Below, in pieces: positions 49,909-57,511 of a stretch of DNA of 64,000 nt. Every line of letters begins with the position of its first letter. Position 1 is the stretch's first letter. The stretch is from Belliella buryatensis (GTDB lineage: Bacteria > Bacteroidota > Bacteroidia > Cytophagales > Cyclobacteriaceae), in assembly GCF_900188245.1 (NCBI RefSeq), contig NZ_FZOK01000003.1, forward strand, positions 62,001-126,000, written 5' to 3'. The notes under the pieces were generated by a model that saw nothing but the letters and a program-made list of their open reading frames with translations, was not told where the DNA came from and ran no database searches. A program made the translations under genes and the position numbers.

Positions 49909-51972
49909 ATGTTCAAACTCCCGAACTTAAATATCGGCAAGATAAGTCTTTTGGTCGCGATAATGACCTGGCTTTCCCTACTTTTCGTTGATATTACAAG
50001 ACTATTTGGCACAGTCAATCAAATGGAGTCAGGGATAGCACCTGAGATATCTTATATCCTACAGGTTTTATTTTTTATCATGGTATATCTTTTTTACAAC
50101 TACTCCATCAATAATAGTGAAAAGAGTAATTTTCTTGATCTGATCTGGAGAGGTGCTAGTACAGGTATAGTAGCAACCAGCGTTTCTATTTTTATTTCAA
50201 TTTTCTATTACCTATTGGGCGATAGCAGATTGGCATCAGACCCTATTTTGAGAAACTTCTTTTATCATGTAGACTTTGCCTTTATTACTTTATTCTTGGT
50301 TTCCTGCACGCTCTTGTGGAAGCATTTGATTCTATATCAGAGAACCAAGCGCGTAGTCAATCAGTGGCAAGGATTCGAAATAGGGCTATTAATCAGTATG
50401 TTTTTTGTGTTTTTCAATCAGAATACGCTCGACTATAGTTTTTTGTTCGGACTTTCTGTACTGATAATTTTCGGAGCAGCCCTTTCAGTCAATCTGAAAT
50501 GGATTCCTTATTTGACGTTCAAAGAGAAATGGAAATCAATTCTTTTTCTAGTGATTATTCAAATTTCTTCCGCATACCTATTTGTACAAGTACTCTCTTA
50601 TAGCGGTAGCATCACGCCCTACCTCAACTTAACGGATAATCTTTTTCTACTTTCCTTATTTGGGTTTGTATTTATCTATTCGATATTCAGTTTCTTGGTG
50701 ACCCTATTTAATCTACCAACCTCCTCTGTATTTGAGCAAAAGCTGGTAGAGGCCATCAATTTCCAACGTCTCAGTCAATCCATAAAACCCGGGGAAAATG
50801 AAAATCAGGTATTAGATATCCTGATGGATTCCTGCATGAGCGCGGCTTATGTAGATGCCGCTTGGCTAGAACTGAAAGATACGGAGGGCAATAAAAATAT
50901 CATTCATCAAAGATTCATCAATAACAAAGAGCGGAAGATCGTTCAAGAAATCATCCAAGATACCAAGCCTTTCTCAGATTTTACATGGGAGATCAATACT
51001 AATGACAACAAAACCTATGTAGGTAAGCTTCAAGATTTCAAATACAAATCTGCAATGGTTATCCCATTGGTAGTCAATAAAGATACTGTGGGGAGGATTT
51101 TTCTTCTAAAAGAAGTCAAAGATGGGTTCAACAAAGAAATGACCAACATCATTTCGACTTTTGTTGGTCAAGCCTGTATCTCAGTTGAAAATTACCGCTT
51201 GCTCAACGAAGCGATCAAAAATGAACGTTACAAAGAAGAACTTCAAATCGCCCAAAGAGTACAAAGAAGTCTTCTCCCATCCATGCTACACAAGGATAGC
51301 ACGTTTCAAATTCATGGATTTTCTGAAGCTGCCGATGAAGTTGGGGGAGATTACTACGAAACTCAAGCGCTAGGTGACAATCAATTTGCCATCATCATAG
51401 GAGATGTCTCGGGTAAAGGAACTTCAGCAGCGTTCAACATGTCTCAAATGAAAGGTGTATTTCATAGCTTGGTTCAGCTCAATCCTAGTCCGCGAGATTT
51501 TCTGATCAAAGCAAACGCCGCCTTAAGCCATTGCTTAGAAAAAAATCACTTCATCACTACCTCCTATTTTGTCCTCAACACCAAAACAAAAACCTTTAAG
51601 TATTCCAGAGCAGGCCATTGTCCTACGCTATTTTTTAATGCTGAGAAAAATAATTCTGAATACTTAAGTATTGATGGGATGGGCTTGGGCATAGTCAGGA
51701 ATAAGCTGTATGAAAAATACGTCCAAGAAAAAGAAGTCGGCTATTCCATAGGGGATATTCTCATCCTCTTTACAGATGGAATTGTAGAAGCTAAAAATGA
51801 TCAAAATGAAGAGTTTGGTTATGAAAGATTGAAAAAAACAGTCAACAAATACAAGGATCTCAATGCAGATCAACTTCAGCAAAAAATTATTGAAGAGCTC
51901 TACGATTACATTGGAAAGTCCACCTTGCCGGATGATGATTATTCATTACTCGTAATCAAATTTATACAATAA
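49909..51972 (+). CDS. membrane-bound RsbU/SpoIIE-type PP2C serine phosphatase with GAF domain
   Basis: 687 residues. About eight membrane helices (about 10-260), a GAF-like domain (about 285-430, AYVDAAWLELKDTEG and AMVIPLVVNKDTVGRIF), a short helix with AQRVQRSLLP typical of RsbU, and a PP2C phosphatase domain (about 460-687). Metal-site motifs: EVGGDYYET, IIGDVSGKGTSAAFNMSQ, SRAGHCPTLFF, ILFTDGIVEA and PDDDYSLLVIKF. It would dephosphorylate the STAS protein encoded next. The start is ATG 49909. The membrane region may sense a small molecule or voltage-like signal; this is inference. Confidence 0.9.
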   Translation: MFKLPNLNIGKISLLVAIMTWLSLLFVDITRLFGTVNQMESGIAPEISYILQVLFFIMVYLFYNYSINNSEKSNFLDLIWRGASTGIVATSVSIFISIFYYLLGDSRLASDPILRNFFYHVDFAFITLFLVSCTLLWKHLILYQRTKRVVNQWQGFEIGLLISMFFVFFNQNTLDYSFLFGLSVLIIFGAALSVNLKWIPYLTFKEKWKSILFLVIIQISSAYLFVQVLSYSGSITPYLNLTDNLFLLSLFGFVFIYSIFSFLVTLFNLPTSSVFEQKLVEAINFQRLSQSIKPGENENQVLDILMDSCMSAAYVDAAWLELKDTEGNKNIIHQRFINNKERKIVQEIIQDTKPFSDFTWEINTNDNKTYVGKLQDFKYKSAMVIPLVVNKDTVGRIFLLKEVKDGFNKEMTNIISTFVGQACISVENYRLLNEAIKNERYKEELQIAQRVQRSLLPSMLHKDSTFQIHGFSEAADEVGGDYYETQALGDNQFAIIIGDVSGKGTSAAFNMSQMKGVFHSLVQLNPSPRDFLIKANAALSHCLEKNHFITTSYFVLNTKTKTFKYSRAGHCPTLFFNAEKNNSEYLSIDGMGLGIVRNKLYEKYVQEKEVGYSIGDILILFTDGIVEAKNDQNEEFGYERLKKTVNKYKDLNADQLQQKIIEELYDYIGKSTLPDDDYSLLVIKFIQ

Positions 51973-52003
51973 CCCACAATGCTTTAAAAGCGTATATTAA
52001 AAC

Positions 52004-52339
52004 ATGCTTAAGATCGAAACTACAAAAGAGTCAAATCACGTAACACTTCACCTTATAGGAGAGGTGGATGCCAGCAATTCCGTGGAACTAGACGAAAGCA
52101 TCATTGCTCTGATGGAAAGTGGTGAGAAGAATATCCTAGTAGATGGCACTGAGCTTCAGTATATTTCATCTGCAGGATTGGGGGTTTTTATGTCCTATAT
52201 TGAAGATTTTCAAGAGAAAAATATTTCCTTGGTCATCTATGGGCTGAATGAAAGAGTCTATCAAGTATTTAGAATTTTAGGATTGGATCAATTAATCATT
52301 ATCAAATCCAATAAAGAAGATGCCTTGCAAGAGATATGA
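52004..52339 (+). CDS. STAS-domain anti-sigma-factor-antagonist-like protein
   Basis: 111 residues, single STAS domain. EVDASNSVELDESI and VDGTELQYISSAGLGVFMSYI give the conserved serine pair (55/56), one of which is the phosphorylation site in SpoIIAA/RsbV proteins. It would be phosphorylated by the downstream kinase and dephosphorylated by the upstream phosphatase. The stop overlaps the next start (ATGA), a sign of translational coupling. Confidence 0.9.
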   Translation: MLKIETTKESNHVTLHLIGEVDASNSVELDESIIALMESGEKNILVDGTELQYISSAGLGVFMSYIEDFQEKNISLVIYGLNERVYQVFRILGLDQLIIIKSNKEDALQEI

Positions 52340-52755
52340 TGAAGCACGAGCTGAAACTATATTGTGATACCACAAGGCTAACAGATCTGAGGGCTTTTTT
52401 GAATGATATTCTTAGAGATACCTCACTGTCTGATATCGAACAGCATCAAGTTACCTTGGCTGTAGATGAAGTATGTGCCAATCTTATCATCCACTCCCAT
52501 GGCTGCAATCCACAGGAATATATCCAGGTGGAAGTTGAAAAAGAGAATGGTATCTTGAAAATCGAAATTAGAGATCAGGGTGAGGGCTTTAATATCATTG
52601 AATATAAAGAACCGGAAATCACACAAGTGAAGAAAGCCAAAAGAAAAGGAGGCTTAGGCATCATTTTGGTCAAAAGAATCATGGACAAAATTGAATTTGA
52701 AAAAATAGGTTCTCAAAACACTTGCAGACTTTTTAAAAATCTCAAATCCAAATAA
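52336..52755 (+). CDS. RsbW/SpoIIAB-type serine kinase (HATPase)
   Basis: 139 residues. HATPase_c_2 fold: N-box VDEVCANLIIHSHG, G1 box IRDQGEGFN, and GGLGIILVKRIMD. It lacks a His-kinase dimerisation domain, so it is an anti-sigma-type serine kinase rather than a two-component kinase. It is the third gene of the partner-switching module and overlaps the STAS gene by four bases. No sigma factor gene is adjacent, so its output partner is unknown. Bacteroidota lack SigB, which suggests a non-sigma target. Confidence 0.9.
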   Translation: MMKHELKLYCDTTRLTDLRAFLNDILRDTSLSDIEQHQVTLAVDEVCANLIIHSHGCNPQEYIQVEVEKENGILKIEIRDQGEGFNIIEYKEPEITQVKKAKRKGGLGIILVKRIMDKIEFEKIGSQNTCRLFKNLKSK

Positions 52756-52803
52756 TTGTTAATTTGTCATTCTTTAATGCTTCTAGCCGAATATTTGTTC
52801 CTA

Positions 52804-52811
52804 TAAATTTG
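52804..52811 (+). promoter_or_regulatory. TAnnTTTG -7 element upstream of the first PPIase gene
   Basis: TAAATTTG, 35 bases before ATG 52847 and 48 after the kinase stop. It would start the chaperone operon separately from the signalling module. Confidence 0.45.
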
Positions 52812-52846
52812 TAACATTGCATTGTAATTTTCGGCATGCCATCGAT

Positions 52847-54853
52847 ATGAATATCAAATATTTCTATTTCTGCTGTTTGGCTTTTGCATTTGCGTGTAGT
52901 CCCAAAACAATCATTCAGCCTGAGGACAATCAGCCTTCTACTCCTGTTCCTCTGATGACTATCGGAAATGAAGAGGTGTTTGCAGACGAATTTCTTCATA
53001 TTCTTTCCAAAAACAGGGCTTTCCAAGAAAAGGAGGGGCTCTTGGATCAATCTGTATTCGAAGAGAATTTTGAGCTCTTTGTTAATTTCAAACTTAAGGT
53101 GAAGGAAGCGGAAAATAGAGGACTTGACCAGACTGAGGAGTTTGACAGGGAATTCTCCATGTTCAAAGAAGATCTAATCAGACCTTTTTTGATTAAGAAT
53201 TCCCTACAAGAAGGCGAGCTAATGAAAGCTTATAACCGCATGCAGGAAATCGTAAAAGCCAGCCATATTCTGCTTCAATTTCCCACTAATGCCAGTAGGG
53301 AAGATACCATTGCAGTATTTCGTATGGCACAAAAGCTCAAAACCCAATCAGAAGAGGGAGCCGATTTCAATGAATTAGCTTTGGAGTATTCTGATGACCC
53401 TTCCGCACAAGAGAACAAAGGTAGTCTAGGCTACTTCACCGCATTACAAATGGTACATCAATTTGAAGATGCAGCATTCGGATTAGAGATAGGTGAAATT
53501 TCTGAGCCAATTTTGACCAATTATGGCTACCATATCATCAGACTTGAAGACAGAAAACCCAATCCAGGTGAAATCAGAGTCTCCCATATACTTGTCAGGT
53601 CTCAATCAGGTGATCCAGTAGCTGAAGAGAGAGCTTTGAGAAGAGTAGGCGATATTTACACAGAGCTTCAAAAAGAAGAAAGTGTTTGGGAAGAAATTTG
53701 TGCTCAGTATTCGGAAGATCAAGGAACAAAAAATTCTGGTGGTCTACTGCCATTTATCAGTATTGGCTCAGTGATACCAGATTTTGAAAAAGTAGCTTTC
53801 AACTTGACTGAAATTGGGGAAATCTCTCCGCCAGTCAAAACACCCTACGGCTATCATATCATCAGGCTTGAGGATAAAAAGCCTTTGGCCACATTTGAAG
53901 AAATGGAGCCTATGATCAAGTCAAAAATTCTTAGAGATAGCAGATCTTCACTAATTCAATCTCAAGTCACCTCTATTCAGAAATCTAGATTTGATTTTGT
54001 GGAAAATGAAGCCCTCGTTGATTCATTGATCATCAAATTTGAAAATCAGTCCAGAGCTACGATAGAAGAGGAGCTTGAGGATTCAATTTTAGAAAAACAG
54101 CAGATATTCACTATCAATGGAGCTCCTACTGTATTGTCAGACCTCAGGGAATTCATACAGACCAATCCTCAAATCATCAGGCCAGGTACACGCAATTTCT
54201 TCGCGACATGGTATGATAAATTTGTAGAAGTCAGTCTCAATAAATCAGAAGAAAAATACCTAGAGGAGCACAATAAAGAGTATCAACTCACTCTGAAAGA
54301 GTATCGAGATGGAATTTTACTTTTCACCTTGATGAATGAAAATGTGTGGCAAAAGGCCTTAGAGGATAGCCTTGGACAGGTTTCATTTTATGAAACAAAT
54401 ATCGATCGCTATCAATGGAAAGAAAGAACCGAGGCTCTTATCGTCAAAATGACCAAAGACAATGTAACTGCTAGTGTTAAAAGATTTCTTAGCGATAAAT
54501 CTTATCAAAAAAATCTAGTAAGTAGATTAGAGAACACGTTTTTGAACGATGACCCACTTGCGTTTACTATTGATAATAATGTATACGAGTTTGATTCTCA
54601 TCCTGTATTGAGTAGAGTCATGGACAAAAAATCCCTTCAAGAGGTTAAAATAGACAATAAAACCCATTTTATTCTGTTGGGTAATAAAATACCAGCTGGG
54701 CCGAAAAAATTTGATGAAACTAGAGGAAAGGTTATACAAGACTATCAAGAGTATCTTGACAAGGCACTCCTAGAGACTTTGAAAGCCAATTATATTATCA
54801 GAATAAACGAGGAAGAAAAAAATAGAGTCTACGAATTTGTCACCAATCAGTAA
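52847..54853 (+). CDS. lipoprotein peptidyl-prolyl isomerase with two parvulin domains
   Basis: 668 residues. Lipobox AFAC at about 14-17. An N-terminal helical chaperone-like region (about 35-140), two parvulin domains (about 143-237, IVKASHILLQFP...GYHIIRLEDRKP; and about 245-345, GEIRVSHILV...GYHIIRLEDKKP), and a further helical/beta C-terminal region (about 370-668). It likely folds or escorts outer-membrane proteins. The start ATG 52847 gives the lipoprotein signal; an upstream ATG at 52817 would add ten residues. First of three SurA-type genes in a row, each overlapping the next. Confidence 0.88.
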   Translation: MNIKYFYFCCLAFAFACSPKTIIQPEDNQPSTPVPLMTIGNEEVFADEFLHILSKNRAFQEKEGLLDQSVFEENFELFVNFKLKVKEAENRGLDQTEEFDREFSMFKEDLIRPFLIKNSLQEGELMKAYNRMQEIVKASHILLQFPTNASREDTIAVFRMAQKLKTQSEEGADFNELALEYSDDPSAQENKGSLGYFTALQMVHQFEDAAFGLEIGEISEPILTNYGYHIIRLEDRKPNPGEIRVSHILVRSQSGDPVAEERALRRVGDIYTELQKEESVWEEICAQYSEDQGTKNSGGLLPFISIGSVIPDFEKVAFNLTEIGEISPPVKTPYGYHIIRLEDKKPLATFEEMEPMIKSKILRDSRSSLIQSQVTSIQKSRFDFVENEALVDSLIIKFENQSRATIEEELEDSILEKQQIFTINGAPTVLSDLREFIQTNPQIIRPGTRNFFATWYDKFVEVSLNKSEEKYLEEHNKEYQLTLKEYRDGILLFTLMNENVWQKALEDSLGQVSFYETNIDRYQWKERTEALIVKMTKDNVTASVKRFLSDKSYQKNLVSRLENTFLNDDPLAFTIDNNVYEFDSHPVLSRVMDKKSLQEVKIDNKTHFILLGNKIPAGPKKFDETRGKVIQDYQEYLDKALLETLKANYIIRINEEEKNRVYEFVTNQ

Positions 54854-55712
54854 GTTTATATTCCCCACAGTCATCTGTCTCCTTCTCAGTTCTTGTGATT
54901 TGTTCAAATTCAAGTCAAGTGCTGAAGATGAAGTTGATGATGTTGTAGCTTCTGTTGGAAACCAACTGCTTAAAAAATCAGACTTAAACTTCATTTCTGC
55001 TCAAAACAGTACGGAAGAAGACAGTATCAATATCACCAATCGCTACATCCAAAGCTGGGTTAGAAAGCAATTGATGATCAAAGAAGCTGGAAAGACAATG
55101 AGTTTCGATGAAGCAGAACTCAATAGGAAGTTGCTCGATTATCGCTATGCCTTGATGGTCTATGAATTTGAAAAAGCTTATGTAGAGGCCAATACTGATA
55201 GGATTGTAAGTGAAACTGATATTCAAGAGTATTACGAACTGCATAAGGAAAACTTTAGTCTAAAAGAAATTATCGTCCGAACAAACTTCTTCAAACTGGA
55301 GAAGTCAAGCAATCAAAATAGGGTACTGGAAAGACTCCTCAATACAAATAAGACTGGTAGTGATTCGGAAATCAGGCAGATCGCGCTCAATCATGCTTCT
55401 AATTACTTCTTGGAAGATTCTACATGGGTTAGGTTTGAAGATATCATCATCAACACCCCTATTGCGAGCAACAATAATAAAGTTCAGCTGCTAAGAAACA
55501 ATAAATTGATCAAGGCAGATGATGATGCTTATACCTATTATTTCAAGATTTTGGAATATAAATTGCAAGAACAAATACCACCAATGGATTTCGTCAAAGA
55601 GGAGGTCTCAAAAATCCTGCTCAATAAAAAAAGAATAGCATTGGTGGAGCAGTTACAAAAAGAAATTTACAATAGAGCACTAGAAAATAATGAGTTTAAA
55701 ATATATGAGTAA
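54837..55712 (+). CDS. SurA-N-like lipoprotein without a parvulin domain
   Basis: 291 residues. TTG start overlapping the previous gene by 17 bases. Lipobox LSSC at about 17-20. The helical middle (ITNRYIQSWVRKQLMIKEAG and DEAELNRKLLDYRYALMVYEFEKAY) resembles the N-terminal chaperone module of SurA/PpiC proteins, but no complete parvulin signature is visible. A C-terminal helix (EVSKILLNKKRIALVEQLQ) is similar to the SurA return strand/helix. It may be a chaperone partner for its two neighbours. The 3' end overlaps the next start (ATGAGTAA). Confidence 0.75.
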   Translation: MSPISKFIFPTVICLLLSSCDLFKFKSSAEDEVDDVVASVGNQLLKKSDLNFISAQNSTEEDSINITNRYIQSWVRKQLMIKEAGKTMSFDEAELNRKLLDYRYALMVYEFEKAYVEANTDRIVSETDIQEYYELHKENFSLKEIIVRTNFFKLEKSSNQNRVLERLLNTNKTGSDSEIRQIALNHASNYFLEDSTWVRFEDIIINTPIASNNNKVQLLRNNKLIKADDDAYTYYFKILEYKLQEQIPPMDFVKEEVSKILLNKKRIALVEQLQKEIYNRALENNEFKIYE

Positions 55713-57084
55713 AATCAAAATACTTCTCGCATTCTCCTGTATGATGATAACAGCTAGTCTTCTTTTTGCACAAGAAGAAGAAAAGAAAACCACCCCAGCT
55801 ACAGGGCAGGTTTTAGACAGGATTGTTGCTAAAGTGAATAACTATATCCTTCTAGAGTCTGATGTACAAAAAACTTATTTAGAAGCAATCGCAAACTCCC
55901 AGCAGGGATTTGAAGCACCTACAAGATGCGATATTTTTGAGTCTATGCTGATCAATAAATTAATGGTGGCCAAAGCTGAGATAGATTCAGTTATCGTAAG
56001 TGATGCCGAAGTGATGATTCAAGCAGATCAAAGATTCAACATGATGATGGCGCAGCTCGGTGGGGATGAGAATACTCTAGTAGAAGTATATGGAAAAACC
56101 AGTGAGCAGCTGAAATCAGAAATCACTGATGCCCTTCGCGAGCAGATGATCGTGCAACGTATGCAAGGCAAAATCACAGAAGGCTTAACTGTGTCTCCAG
56201 CGGAAGTTAGAAGATTCTTCAACTCAATTCCCAAAGACTCCCTCCCCTTCTTCTCAGCAGAAGTAACTGTAGGGCAGATTGTGAGAAAACCTGAAGTCAA
56301 TGAAAAAGCCAAAACAGAGGTGGCTAATTTTCTAGCTGGATTGAAACAACAGTTGATGGATGGAACTTCAGATTTTGCTACGCTAGCTCGACAATATTCA
56401 CAAGATCCTGGATCTGCCATTCAAGGTGGTGAATTAGGCTTTTTCAGGAGGGGTGAACTTGCCCCAGAATATGAAGCTACTTCATTGGCTTTGAAGCCAG
56501 GTGAGGTCTCTGATCCTGTAGAGACCATGTTTGGCTTCCACATGATTCAACTTCTCGAAAGAAGAGGAAATACTTTCAATACCAGGCATATCCTGATCAA
56601 GCCTGAACCCAACGAAGATGATATCAAGAAAACCGAACGCTATCTTGATAGCTTAAGAAATGTCATTTTAGAAGGAAAAATTGAGTTTGCAAAGGCTGCA
56701 AAAGAATATTCTGAAGATAGAGAGACCTCAGACAATGGTGGCTTCTTTGCTGATCCAGGGTCAGGTTCCAATAGGCTTACATTGCGAACCCTTGATGATC
56801 CTGTTTTATATTTTACCCTAGATTCTATGAAGATTGGTAGCATTACTCCTCCTATGAGATTCGAAGATCCAAGAGAGGGAACCAAAGTCAGGGTATTGTT
56901 CTATAAAGAAAGATTCCCTGCACATAGAGCTAATTTGAATGATGATTATGAAAAGCTAAAGGCTGCAACAAGAAGGAAAAAAGAAGATGAACTTTTGGGC
57001 AAATGGTTTGTCACTGCTAAAGAAGACGTCTATATAGACATTGATCCAGCTTATGACCGATGCAATGTACTTCAGGACAAATAA
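55705..57084 (+). CDS. surA: SurA-type periplasmic chaperone / peptidyl-prolyl isomerase
   Basis: 459 residues. Signal peptide (about 1-22, ending LFAQ). SurA N-domain: VLDRIVAKVNNYILLESDVQKTY and CDIFESMLINKLMVAKAEID. Parvulin 1 (about 175-275) with GGELGFFRRGELAPEYE and FGFHMIQLLERR. Parvulin 2 (about 280-385) with NTRHILIKPEP and DNGGFFADPGSG. SurA carries unfolded outer-membrane proteins across the periplasm. ATG 55705 overlaps the previous stop by eight bases; ATG 55690 is possible and adds five residues. A strong terminator follows. Confidence 0.92.
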   Translation: MSKIKILLAFSCMMITASLLFAQEEEKKTTPATGQVLDRIVAKVNNYILLESDVQKTYLEAIANSQQGFEAPTRCDIFESMLINKLMVAKAEIDSVIVSDAEVMIQADQRFNMMMAQLGGDENTLVEVYGKTSEQLKSEITDALREQMIVQRMQGKITEGLTVSPAEVRRFFNSIPKDSLPFFSAEVTVGQIVRKPEVNEKAKTEVANFLAGLKQQLMDGTSDFATLARQYSQDPGSAIQGGELGFFRRGELAPEYEATSLALKPGEVSDPVETMFGFHMIQLLERRGNTFNTRHILIKPEPNEDDIKKTERYLDSLRNVILEGKIEFAKAAKEYSEDRETSDNGGFFADPGSGSNRLTLRTLDDPVLYFTLDSMKIGSITPPMRFEDPREGTKVRVLFYKERFPAHRANLNDDYEKLKAATRRKKEDELLGKWFVTAKEDVYIDIDPAYDRCNVLQDK

Positions 57085-57100
57085 CAGCTTAAAAAAATAA

Positions 57101-57142
57101 TTTAAAAGCCTCATGAATTGAAATTTTCATGAGGCTTTTAAA
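57101..57142. terminator. bidirectional terminator after surA
   Basis: TTTAAAAGCCTCATGAA pairs perfectly with TTCATGAGGCTTTTAAA (17 bp, 8-base loop). A and T runs flank it; it serves surA and the convergent DUF4834 gene. Confidence 0.88.
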
Positions 57143-57194
57143 TTTTATACGAGAATGTAGTCTATCTATTGTTGTAGGAAATAAAAGATATTTT

Positions 57195-57449
57195 TCAATC
57201 TTTTACCTCTTCATAATCTACGTAATCTCCACCTTTATCTAGGTCTTGCGATTTGCGTTTATGCTTTTCGGGAATATGATCAACTCTGATTTCTCCGCTT
57301 GGATTAGTTCGTTGATATTGCTGACGTTGTTGCTCTTTGGCTGCTTCATTTACCTGCTGTACAAATTTCGCTAGCTTAGTTCGCAAGAAGTACCTTACCA
57401 ACTGACCCAACAACCAACCTATTCCTAAAATGATGATAATATATTTCAC
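57195..57449 (-). CDS. DUF4834 small membrane protein
   Basis: About 84 residues: one N-terminal membrane helix (YIIIILGIGWLLGQLVRYFL) followed by a basic, Gln-rich cytoplasmic tail and a C-terminal DYVDYEEVKD acidic end. This layout fits DUF4834. GTG 57449 gives the family-like start with a lysine before the helix; a TTG at 57461 would add four residues. Function unknown. It lies downstream of carB on the same strand with a 50-base gap. Confidence 0.7.
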   Translation of the reverse strand: MKYIIIILGIGWLLGQLVRYFLRTKLAKFVQQVNEAAKEQQRQQYQRTNPSGEIRVDHIPEKHKRKSQDLDKGGDYVDYEEVKD

Positions 57450-57511
57450 GCAACAAATCAATTTACAAGGTAATCGGAGAATAACTCACCGACTACCCCA
57501 ATACAAAACTT

